Source: an uncultured Succinivibrionaceae bacterium (lineage in GTDB: Bacteria > Pseudomonadota > Gammaproteobacteria > Enterobacterales > Succinivibrionaceae). Taken from it: a DNA stretch of 64,000 bases. The notes beneath the pieces were generated by a model that was not told where the DNA came from, did not search any database, and saw only the letters and a program-made list of their open reading frames with translations. Within the stretch, counting starts at the first letter, position 1. Each line of letters opens with the position of its first letter. The stretch spans positions 62,001 to 126,000 of the forward strand of contig CALXYT010000001.1 of NCBI GenBank assembly GCA_944393045.1, written 5' to 3'. Made by a program: the position numbers and the translations under genes. Positions 7,515 through 16,900 of the stretch are shown here, piece by piece.

Positions 7515-10500
7515 ATGATAAATAAAAATTCGAGAGTAAAGTTACTCGCTGCGGCAGTAGCATCTGTTTTACTTTCAGGTTCTGCAGTTGCAGGTGGGTA
7601 TGAAAGTGAAATGGTTATTCTCCACCCATTCCAATGGCATTACAATAATATTGCTAAAGAATGTACAGAATATTTAGGTCCTGCAGGTTTTGATGGGGTA
7701 CAGATTTCTCAGCCAGCAGAACATATTAACTATACTGCTGCTTGGTGGGCGGTTTATCAACCAGTAACCTTTAAAAAATTCACTACCATGACTGGTAATG
7801 AAGCAGAATTAAGGGCAATGACTAAGGTTTGTAATGATGCTGGCGTTAAAGTTTTTGCCGATGCGGTATTTAACCAGCGTGGTTCATACTGTCCTAATGG
7901 TTGTCAAGGTCTAGGTGGTACTGGTTTTAATCCAGGTGCTTTCCAATACGAAGATTTAAGTCCAGATGATTTCCACCGTAATGGCTGTACTATTAGTAAC
8001 TACGGTGATGCTGATCACGTAAGAACTTGTGCTCTTACAGGTATGCCTGATTTGGCAACTGAAAACGACTCTACTCAGCAGAAGATCGCAGAGTATCTTG
8101 CAAGCTTAATGGATATGGGGGTATACGGTTTCCGTGTAGATGCTGCTAAGCACATGGGGTATAACGACTTAAAGGGTATTTTCGCAAAGGTTAAGAATAT
8201 TAAAGGTAGAACTCCTCCTGCATATTACGAAGTAATTGGTGCTGGTGGGGAAGCTGCTGATATTCAGCCAGATAGATATACTGGTAATGAGAATAACGTA
8301 GTTACTGACTTCACTGTGGTAAGTCAATTTACTAATGTATTCCAAAATGGTAATTTTGATGGTGCTTTTGGTATTAATACCTGGTTAGGTTACGATAATG
8401 CTGAAGTATTCGTAAATAACCACGATAATGAAGCATCACGTTGTTCTGCTGGTACTTGTTCTATGAACACTCAGAACAATCAGCGTTACCATATGGCTCA
8501 GTCATGGTTAGCTGTATATCCAATTGCTAAGGTTCGTCAGTTATATTCAGGCTATCAATTCTCTTCACATGATCCAGCAGGTCCTATTAGTGCAGATCGT
8601 TGTACTGGAGGCTGGTTATGTCAGCATAGAGAACCAATGGTATTAAATGCCGTACGTTTTGCAAGAGCAACTCGTGATCAAGCTGTTACTAGCAAGGGCT
8701 ACGATAATGGTGCATTATGGATGAACCGTGGTAATAAAGGTTTTTACGTAATGAATACCACTGGTGGCGAGTTTACTCGTGAATTTAGTGTAGAAGTTCC
8801 AGATGGCACTTATTGTGATATCTTGGCTGCAACTGATCCTTGTGGTGGAGCACAAATTACTGTTAAAAATGGTAAGGCAACTTTTACGGTTAAGGGTGAA
8901 CGTGCTGCTGCAATTTGCGTAGGCGAATGGTGTGGTAAGCAAGTAGATCCTTGTGAAGAAGATCCAAATGGTGCAGCTTGCTTATGTAAAGATGATACTA
9001 ATAAGACTTCTTGCTCAGCATACTGTTCAACCTCTGAAGGTGCTCAGACCAAGGAATGTGTATGTAGTGCCGAAGAAGTTAACAAGGATGGTTTATGTAT
9101 CTCTTGGTGTGAAGCTAATCCAAATGATGAGGGTTGCTACTGTGTGTTAAATCCTGATGCTGAAGAATGTCAGATTAAGTATGAACAGACCAAGGGTGAG
9201 CTTTGCTACGCAGGTACTTCAAACGAATGGACACATGAACCAATGGAGTTTAGTCCTGCAACTGGTGAATGGACTATTACTCTTGAATTAACTGGTGAAG
9301 GTGATGCTTCCGGTGCTCAGCGTTTTAAGATTACTGATGGCTGTTCATGGCAAGGTACAGTTTACGGTGCTGGTAGTGGTAATGTATTAGTAGAAAATAA
9401 TAGCGCCTCTTCTGACGTAGTAATCTCTCAAAAGGGTACATATGTATTATCAGTTAATGATGCTACTATGGCTTATACCTTAAAAGAGGCTGTTTCTAAC
9501 ACTGCACCTAATGCTCAATTTACTGCAAGTGTTGATGGCTTAAGTGTAACTATCAGTAATTCATCAACTGATGCTGATGGTGATAAGTTAACATATACTT
9601 GGGATTTTGGTGATGGTGAAACTTCTTCTACTGAAGCTCCAACTCATACTTACGCTCAGGCTGGTACCTATACCATTAAATTAACTGTTAGGGATGCTAA
9701 CGGTGCTACTGCAACAGCTTCTCAGGAAGTAACAGTAGAAAAGGCTGCAGAATCAGCAGTTTATGAGAAGGTTGCTTTACGTTCAACTGAAGATGACTTT
9801 GGTACAGTTCTATTTGACCAAACTTCAACTAATGTTTGGACTTTAACTGGATATGAGTTCTCAAAAGGTACTAACAAGCTTAAGATTGAAGCATTAAATG
9901 GTTCACAGTGTATTATTATTGGTGGTGAATTAGGTAAGGCTTTAACAGCCGCCGGTGATTTCATTGCAGTTGAAGATGGCGTATATGACTTAACATTCAA
10001 TGCTAAGACTAATGTACTTACTATTGCTAATGCACAGCAGGGGTGTGTAGGAGATATGTGTGGTCAGGCATGTAATCAAGGTGCTGACTGCGTAGATGGT
10101 ATCTGTCAGGGGCAAGACTGCGCTTATGAAGAAGTAGTTGAACCCTCTGATAATACTAAAAATAACTGTTCAACCGATGGCACTACTAATAACTGCGAAA
10201 CCGCTTCATTAGCATATGACTTTTTAGGTGCTATTTACTCTAAAGACAGTACTACATTTAGAATTTGGTCACCAGATTCAAGCAATGTAACTGTTGAGGT
10301 TGATGGCGAGTCTCACTCAATGACTAAGGCTTCTATCAATGGTTATAGTGATGTATATGAAGTAACAGTTCAAGGTGATTTAGATCTTAAGCCATATCAG
10401 TTTAAGATTAATGGTAAGTCAGTACGTGACCCATATGGTAAGATGGTTGTTCCTGCTTCTTACTCAGGTTCTGATGGGGTAGGTGTTGCTTCTTCTGATA

Positions 10501-12089
10501 ACCGTAATATCGTAATGAACATGCGTGCAACTGATCTTGAAAATGGTTGGTCAGCTCGCCCTGTATTAAAGAATCGTGAAGATTCTATTATTTACGAAGT
10601 TCATGTACGTGACTTTACTATCGACTCTTCATCAGGTGTTTCAGATGAGAACAGAGGTCGTTATTTAGGTATGGTTGAAACTGGTACTACCTCTCCAGAT
10701 GGTTTAGCTACTGGTATTGACCACTTAAAAGAATTAGGTATTACTCATGTGCAGTTACTTCCAGTATATGATTTTGGTACCTGTTCAGATGCTGATTCCC
10801 AAGATACATCTTGCTATAACTGGGGGTATGACCCTGTAAACTTCAATGTGCCAGAAGATCGTTATTCATCAGTATTTAAGACTGATGAATATCGTCAGAA
10901 GGTAAAAGAGTTTAAGCAAATGGTAGATGAATTCCATAAGAATGGTATTCGTGTAATCATGGACGTGGTTTATAACCATACCTACAACAAGGAAATGTTC
11001 CAGGATATTTCTAGCAAGTACTATACTTCAACTGACCTTTCAGGTTGCGGTAACTCAGTAGATGCTAAGAATGATATGGTAAGTCGTTTCATTCGCGACT
11101 CTCTTGAATACTGGCTTACTGAATACAACATCGATGGTTTCCGTTTTGACTTAGTTGGTATCTTCGATATTGACGATTTTAAAGATTGGGGTGAATACTT
11201 AAATAGTAAGTACCCAGAACGTAACATTTTAATGTACGGTGAACCATGGAATGGCTATGCTACTGACTCAAGCGAAGGTACTCGTGTACGTATGGGGACA
11301 ATTCGTCAGGGTGTAAATGGTCATGTAGGTATCTTTAATGGTAAGTATCGTGAATGTGTGAAGGGTGACAGCGATGGTACAGTTGGTGGTTTTATGTTCA
11401 ACATGACCTATCATGATTTAGGAGCTGGCGTTAGTGATAATGTTAGCTGCGTATCAGCTGGCATCAAGGGTGGTATTGGTGACAATACAAGTCTCTGGAC
11501 TCCTTTATTTGCAGCTGATCCAGAACAAGCTGTGCAGTATATTTCAGCTCACGATAACTTAACCTTAGCGGATAAGATTAGTAAGATGGGTGCTACTGGT
11601 GAATACGCTGATAGATTACAGTCTTACGGTAATGGTTTAATGCTTGTATCACAAGGTATCCCATTTATCCATGCTGGTGCTGAATTTGCGCGTACCAAGA
11701 ATGGTAACCACAATTCATATAAGTCAGCAAATGGTGATAATGATATCAAGTGGGGGGCAAAGAAGACCTACAAGCACATTTTCGATTACTATAAGGGTAT
11801 GATTGCAATGCGTAAAGCTCACCCAGCATTCCGTATGACAACCCGTAGCCAGATTGAAAGCAATGTTAAGACTTCCGGTCAGGATGGTGCAATCGTAGTA
11901 GATATCAATGGTGGTGCAGTTGGCGATTCTTGGTCAAGTATTAAGATGGTTATTAATAGTGGTAGTAACATGACAATCAGCGGTGTAGATGCCTGGTATA
12001 AGAAGGTTAATGGTGTAACTGTTAATAATGATGGTCAAACTGGTAATAATACTGCTGAAGGTACTGCAGTAACAATTTGGTATAAGTAA
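7515..12089 (+). CDS. Secreted bifunctional amylopullulanase (two GH13 domains)
   Basis: A 1524-residue extracellular enzyme with two glycoside hydrolase family 13 catalytic domains. A type I signal peptide (cleavage after AVA, about residue 26) leads to an animal/Streptomyces-type alpha-amylase domain whose triad appears as D209 (GFRVDAAKH), E239 (YEVIGAGGE) and D304 (NNHDNE). Then come a cysteine-rich segment (about 470-555), a starch-binding-like beta domain (about 555-665), one PKD domain (about 667-755), a second beta domain (757-840), another cysteine-rich linker, a CBM48-like domain (about 898-1000) and a type I pullulanase domain with YNWGYDP at about 1101 and D1212, E1243, D1347. All six catalytic residues are present. 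It should cut alpha-1,4 and alpha-1,6 bonds. It has no lipobox, unlike its neighbours, so it is probably released, presumably by the adjacent T2SS. Confidence 0.93.
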   Translation: MINKNSRVKLLAAAVASVLLSGSAVAGGYESEMVILHPFQWHYNNIAKECTEYLGPAGFDGVQISQPAEHINYTAAWWAVYQPVTFKKFTTMTGNEAELRAMTKVCNDAGVKVFADAVFNQRGSYCPNGCQGLGGTGFNPGAFQYEDLSPDDFHRNGCTISNYGDADHVRTCALTGMPDLATENDSTQQKIAEYLASLMDMGVYGFRVDAAKHMGYNDLKGIFAKVKNIKGRTPPAYYEVIGAGGEAADIQPDRYTGNENNVVTDFTVVSQFTNVFQNGNFDGAFGINTWLGYDNAEVFVNNHDNEASRCSAGTCSMNTQNNQRYHMAQSWLAVYPIAKVRQLYSGYQFSSHDPAGPISADRCTGGWLCQHREPMVLNAVRFARATRDQAVTSKGYDNGALWMNRGNKGFYVMNTTGGEFTREFSVEVPDGTYCDILAATDPCGGAQITVKNGKATFTVKGERAAAICVGEWCGKQVDPCEEDPNGAACLCKDDTNKTSCSAYCSTSEGAQTKECVCSAEEVNKDGLCISWCEANPNDEGCYCVLNPDAEECQIKYEQTKGELCYAGTSNEWTHEPMEFSPATGEWTITLELTGEGDASGAQRFKITDGCSWQGTVYGAGSGNVLVENNSASSDVVISQKGTYVLSVNDATMAYTLKEAVSNTAPNAQFTASVDGLSVTISNSSTDADGDKLTYTWDFGDGETSSTEAPTHTYAQAGTYTIKLTVRDANGATATASQEVTVEKAAESAVYEKVALRSTEDDFGTVLFDQTSTNVWTLTGYEFSKGTNKLKIEALNGSQCIIIGGELGKALTAAGDFIAVEDGVYDLTFNAKTNVLTIANAQQGCVGDMCGQACNQGADCVDGICQGQDCAYEEVVEPSDNTKNNCSTDGTTNNCETASLAYDFLGAIYSKDSTTFRIWSPDSSNVTVEVDGESHSMTKASINGYSDVYEVTVQGDLDLKPYQFKINGKSVRDPYGKMVVPASYSGSDGVGVASSDNRNIVMNMRATDLENGWSARPVLKNREDSIIYEVHVRDFTIDSSSGVSDENRGRYLGMVETGTTSPDGLATGIDHLKELGITHVQLLPVYDFGTCSDADSQDTSCYNWGYDPVNFNVPEDRYSSVFKTDEYRQKVKEFKQMVDEFHKNGIRVIMDVVYNHTYNKEMFQDISSKYYTSTDLSGCGNSVDAKNDMVSRFIRDSLEYWLTEYNIDGFRFDLVGIFDIDDFKDWGEYLNSKYPERNILMYGEPWNGYATDSSEGTRVRMGTIRQGVNGHVGIFNGKYRECVKGDSDGTVGGFMFNMTYHDLGAGVSDNVSCVSAGIKGGIGDNTSLWTPLFAADPEQAVQYISAHDNLTLADKISKMGATGEYADRLQSYGNGLMLVSQGIPFIHAGAEFARTKNGNHNSYKSANGDNDIKWGAKKTYKHIFDYYKGMIAMRKAHPAFRMTTRSQIESNVKTSGQDGAIVVDINGGAVGDSWSSIKMVINSGSNMTISGVDAWYKKVNGVTVNNDGQTGNNTAEGTAVTIWYK

Positions 12090-12097
12090 TATCTATT

Positions 12098-12123
12098 GAG
12101 ATGCCAAAGTTACCTGGCATCTC
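12098..12123 (+). other. Intercistronic hairpin without T-tract
   Basis: GAGATGCC pairs perfectly with GGCATCTC around a 10-nt loop, between the amylopullulanase stop and the next lipoprotein gene 30 bp later. The following bases are C-rich rather than T-rich, so it looks like a processing or stability element within a two-gene transcript rather than a terminator. Confidence 0.6.
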
Positions 12124-12153
12124 CCCCGATAGGGAAATATTGAGGTTATAAAA

Positions 12154-13680
12154 ATGTTTAAACTATCAAAATTTGCTTTAGCAGTTTTAGGTGGCTTTGC
12201 AATCACTGCTTGCGGTGGTGGATCAAGTAGCGATAGCTCATCAGATGGTACCGATTCAACTCCTTCTTCTACAGTATCACTTCCTGTAGCAGTACAAGCA
12301 GCATCTGATGATCTCTTAGGTGCTGACAGCCCAAAGCCTGCTTCAGCTCTAAGCGCTACAACAGATAATAAGTTAGTTGTATGTCTTGATGTTAATAATG
12401 ATAAAAATTGTTCTCAAGATGAGTACCCAGTTTATGCAGACCAAAACGGTCAGGCTACTATTGAATGGGATCCTAATGAAGTAAATAGCAATGTTAAAGT
12501 AATTGCTGTAAATAATTCAGGTACCTATTTACATTATGGTTTAGATAAGTTAACTCGTGTTGGTAATAAATATGATAAGTTATATTTATCCACTTTAACA
12601 TCTTTACAAGATGAGTATGGCTCACCTGAACAATTACAACAAGCTTTAGGTTTAGATGAGGCTGTTGATTTTGCGTCTAGAGATATTACTGGGGGACGTG
12701 TAAATACTTCTTCTACACCTCAAATTAAGGCATTTACAGCATTAAATGATTCATTATATCAATTAGGTGCAGCTCAAAGCACATCTGTTATAACAGATAT
12801 AGCTGATATTGCTTCTGCTTTTAGTAGCATTAAAGGCAAGATTGAGATTGGTTTTACTATTGATGATATTGTTACATCAGTAAAGATTAATATTGATTTT
12901 TCATTCTCTGATTTACCTAGTCAGGTAGATCCAGCTAACCAAGCTCCAAATGCCGACTTTGCATATTTGGCTGACGGATTAACTGTTTCTTTTGTGAATA
13001 AATCAACTGATCCTGATGGTGATGCCTTGAAGTATGTTTGGTCATTTGGTGATGGCACAACATCTACTGCTAGTGAGCCAACTGTCACTTACGCTAAGGC
13101 TGGTACTTATACTGTTTCTTTAACAGTTCAAGATACCTCTGGTAAGTCTAGCAAGGTAACTGAGAATGTAACAGTAACAAGTTCTGGTTCAACTACTGAT
13201 CCTGATGATCCACCTGTTACAACTAATACAGCTCCTGTTGCAGGATTTAATGTAAAGACAAATGGTTTAGCTGTAACTATTACTGATGTTTCAACTGATG
13301 CTGATGGTGACTTACTTGAATACAAGTGGGATTTTGGTGATGGTAACACTTCTAATAAATCTGGTACATTTACCTATAATTATCAGCAAGCCGGTACTTA
13401 TACTATTAAGCTGACTGTTAGCGACGGTGATAAGTCAAGTACTGCTTCAGCAAGCGTTTCAGTTGCCTCTGGTACTGTAAATCCACCTGATTGCTCACAT
13501 GGTCAGTGTACAGCAGAATGTCCACAGAACTGTGAAGAAGAAGTTGACTGCTCACATGGTCAGTGTACAGCGGAATGTCCACAAAACTGTGAAGAAGAAG
13601 TTGATTGCTCTAACGGTCAGTGTTCTGCTGAATGTCCACAAAACTGCAATACTGATGAGTTAAAGTGTACTTTACAGTAA
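12154..13680 (+). CDS. Non-catalytic PKD and cysteine-repeat surface lipoprotein
   Basis: A 508-residue lipoprotein of unknown function. The signal peptide ends in lipobox ITAC (Cys20), followed by a Ser/Gly/Asp tether; Gly at +2 predicts outer-membrane sorting. Residues about 60-235 form a module also found in the two giant amylases downstream (LVVCLDVNNDKNCSQDEYP, then IAVNNSG). Two PKD domains follow (about 265-345 and 355-440; WSFGDG and WDFGDG). The C-terminus is three tandem cysteine-rich units (CSHGQCTAECPQNC type), six or more Cys likely paired in disulfides. No glycoside hydrolase motif is present. It sits 64 bp behind the amylopullulanase, probably co-transcribed. It may bind starch or anchor the soluble enzyme at the surface; that role is inference. 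Confidence 0.85.
   Translation: MFKLSKFALAVLGGFAITACGGGSSSDSSSDGTDSTPSSTVSLPVAVQAASDDLLGADSPKPASALSATTDNKLVVCLDVNNDKNCSQDEYPVYADQNGQATIEWDPNEVNSNVKVIAVNNSGTYLHYGLDKLTRVGNKYDKLYLSTLTSLQDEYGSPEQLQQALGLDEAVDFASRDITGGRVNTSSTPQIKAFTALNDSLYQLGAAQSTSVITDIADIASAFSSIKGKIEIGFTIDDIVTSVKINIDFSFSDLPSQVDPANQAPNADFAYLADGLTVSFVNKSTDPDGDALKYVWSFGDGTTSTASEPTVTYAKAGTYTVSLTVQDTSGKSSKVTENVTVTSSGSTTDPDDPPVTTNTAPVAGFNVKTNGLAVTITDVSTDADGDLLEYKWDFGDGNTSNKSGTFTYNYQQAGTYTIKLTVSDGDKSSTASASVSVASGTVNPPDCSHGQCTAECPQNCEEEVDCSHGQCTAECPQNCEEEVDCSNGQCSAECPQNCNTDELKCTLQ
13492..13647 (+). repeat. Tandem 57-bp repeat encoding cysteine-rich units
   Basis: Two full 57-bp units (13492-13548, 13549-13605) differ at only 3 positions, all third-codon or synonymous; a third, shorter and more diverged unit ends at 13647. 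Each encodes CSxGQCxAECPQNC plus an acidic spacer EEEVD. Near identity suggests recent duplication and possible copy-number variation. Confidence 0.93.
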
Positions 13681-13705
13681 AATATAATTAATTCAATTAT
13701 TTCTT

Positions 13706-13740
13706 GCTCCACTTGAAAAGTTTTTGAGTGGGGCTTTTTT
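13706..13740 (+). terminator. Intrinsic terminator
   Basis: GCTCCACT pairs with AGTGGGGC (one G-T pair) around a 13-nt loop and is followed by six or more T. It ends the amylopullulanase-lipoprotein transcript. Confidence 0.85.
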
Positions 13741-13933
13741 ATATTAGGAGTTTTTTTTTGATTATGAATAACCATCTGTAAATTTAAAGAAAATTTGCAA
13801 TATTTAAATAATACTCTTAAGACTTATTAAGTTTTATGAAACCCGAAACAATTTAAAATAACATAAATTGTTATACTATTGTTAATAATGTGTTAAAACG
13901 TGAGGTATGTTAAAGTTTTAAGTGGTTATTTTT

Positions 13934-13942
13934 TGATATAAT
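13934..13942 (+). promoter_or_regulatory. Extended -10 promoter of the giant amylase gene
   Basis: TGATATAAT is a perfect extended -10 (TGn plus TATAAT). No good -35 is present, as is common for extended -10 promoters. Predicted transcription starts near 13949, so the GTG at 13947 cannot be the translation start; ATG 13989 is. Confidence 0.65.
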
Positions 13943-13988
13943 CTTAGTGTTTAAATTAAAATTTATAAAAGTTGTGTTAGGATTATCT

Positions 13989-16900
13989 ATGAAATATTCA
14001 AAACTTTCACTTGCTGTGTTAATGGGGTTGTCTCTTACAGCCTGTGGCGGGGGAAGCTCAGGGAGCGATTCCTCAAGTGATGGTGGAACTAACGTTTCCC
14101 CTTCTATATATAATATCAATGCTTATGTAGCAGATGAAAATGCTGCCGCTGTACCTAGTGCTTTAGTGTGTTTGGATTTAAATGGTTCGGGATCTTGTGA
14201 TGCCTCTGAGCCTCAAAATATAACTGATAACCAAGGTAGTGTTTCAATTACAGGTGTTTCTGAGGCTGATTATAATAAAGGTGCTAATGTTATAGCTTTA
14301 GATGTTAATAACAAGGTACTATATGCTGTAAACGTAAAAGAAGCTGCAAGTCCTGTACAGAGAGCTGATGAAAGTACCAATTATGTAACTGTATATTTAA
14401 ATCCTGTTACAAACTTTGTGCAGCAGTATGCAAAAAACTCAGCTATGACTTTTGCTGAAGCGCAGGCTGATATTGCTAAGGCATTTAATATCGCAGATCC
14501 TGCAAGTTTAAATACTATAGCTCAAAATACTCCGGATGCTTTAAGAGCGTTTGCTCAAGCAAGTGCTTCCCTTCCTACTCCTCCGACTATTAGTAATAGC
14601 ACTATTAGTGATTATGTAGATGACTATAATAATGTTGCTGATACATTAGCTAAAAATCAGAAAGTTACTATTGATATAGTTATCAATATTGTAATTAATA
14701 ATGGTGGTTTTGATTTTGATGATTCAGATATTGATGATGCATTAAATAATAACTTACCAGAAGGTGATTTTACTTATGATGATTCAGAGTGTGCGTTAGT
14801 GAAATTTACTGCTAATATCACTGATCCTGATAATGATTCACTTAAGTTTGATTGGGATTTTGGTGATGGTTCTGAACATTCAACATTACAAAATCCTGAG
14901 CATCTTTATACCTCTAGTGGCACCTACAATGTTCTTTTAACCGTTACTGATAAAGTTGGTAATGCAACGTTTAAGAAAACTATTACAGTTGATACAAGTT
15001 GTTCAAATACCAATGTAACTCCACAATTTACTTATCAGCCAGATCAGGCTAATCCATTAGTAGTTAAATTTACAGGACCTCAAGTAGGGGAAGATGTAAC
15101 TTACTCTTGGAATTTTGGGGATGGTAGCACCTCTAGCGAACAAAACCCAACTCATCAGTATGCTCAAACAGGTATTTACAGTGTAACATTAGAAGTTACA
15201 GTTAATGGCGAAACCAAATCACATACTGAAGAAGTTATTGTTGATGTTGCTGCTAATAATACACCTGTTGCTGATTTCTTAGAACCTGTAATTGATGGTT
15301 TAAACGTTAAAATAACTAATACATCAACTGATGCTGATAATGATGCATTAAATTATGAATGGACAGTATCAGATGGCACTAAAGTAGCTGCTAAAGATTT
15401 TAATTATACCTTCGAAAGTGCAGGTACATATAGCATTACCTTAAAGGTATCAGATGGAAAAGCAAGTGCCACAAAACAGGTGCAAGTAACTGTAAGTGAT
15501 GCTTCTTTTGATGCGCAGATTAAGACTTTACGCGTAGAAGGCAGAATGGTTACTTTAGCTGCTGAGGTTCCATCAAGTGTAGAAAACCCTGAATTTACTT
15601 GGATTATGGGTGATGGTTCAGCTGCCATTTCTGGTCCTGAGGTGAGTTATGAGTACGCCCAAGACGGTACTTATAATGTACAATTAACTGTTAAATCAGG
15701 CGAAACTCAAATCTCTAAGACTATGCAAGTTACAGTTGCTGCTAATAACACAGCTCCTGTAGCAAGTTTTGAGATAGCATCTCAAGGCGAAGATGGTAGA
15801 GTTACCTTTATTAATAACTCTTCCGACCAGGATGGTGATAGCTTAACTTACCTTTGGGATTTTGGTGATAACAGCACCTCTACAGAAGAAAGCCCAGTTC
15901 ATACTTACGAGCTTCCAAATGAAGATGTTACTTATGCCGTAAAACTTACAGTTAGCGATGGTAAGCTTACTAACAGTAGCACTAAATCAGTATCTTTCTC
16001 TAAGAGTTCTGATATTGTTTTACCAAAAGCAAGCTTCACTGCTTCAGTAAATGGTACTACTGTAACATTTACTAACCAAAGTACAGCTGATAGCTCAAAA
16101 ACATTAACTTATTATTGGGATTTTGGTGATGGTAGTTCATCAACTGAAATGAATCCTGTTCACAAATACAATACTACTGTAGATAAGACTTATAAGGTGG
16201 TATTAACAGTTTCTGATTCAGTAAATACTGCTGAGCATTCTTTAGATGTTGCTGTAAAGGGAGCAAGTGTTGTAGATCCTTCTAATAACGCACCAGTAGT
16301 TGATTTCCACTATAAGTTTACAGGTTTGTCTGGTATATTAACTCCTAAGGCCACTGATGCAGATGGCGATACACTTACTTATTCATGGGATTTTGGTGAT
16401 GGTTTAACATCTACTAGCAAAATTGGTAAAGTAACTTATACCTCAGGTGGTAAGAAGACTATTAATTTAACAGTAAGCGATGGAAAGACCTCAACTACAA
16501 AGACTTATGAAGTTAATCTTGCTAATGTTGAAGTAGTGCTTCCACAGAAAGAAGGTTTATATTTAAAGACTGAGTACACTCATCTATATATGTGGGTAGA
16601 TAATACTCCATTAGTAGGTGAATGGCCAGGGGGACAGTTATCTCAGGCATCTGAAAGTACATCATGGAAGTATTATGACACTTCTGCGATTTCTCAAGCT
16701 AGCGTAAGCATGATCTTATCTAATGGCGGTAATGGACAAACTCCTGATTTGACAGGTTTGTCTCCACAGGGATGTTTTGCGGATAATAAAGTTATTCCAT
16801 TATCTGAATGTTCACTTTCTGCAGGTGATGCTCAAGTAGTTGAAGGTGGCTGCGAATTAGGTGGTACTGAAGGTGGCGAAACCATTTTAACCGGTGAAAT

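Larger units (their letters stand above)
13681..13988. other. Intergenic region upstream of the first giant amylase
   Basis: No gene seen. Apart from the terminator at 13706-13740 it is AT-rich, and it ends with an extended -10 promoter at 13934-13942 and a ribosome binding site (AGGA) about 7 bases before ATG 13989. Confidence 0.7.

Noticed and set aside
13947..13988. GTG start for the giant amylase
   Set aside because: It lies at the predicted transcription start, and the added residues would spoil the lipoprotein signal peptide that begins at ATG 13989.
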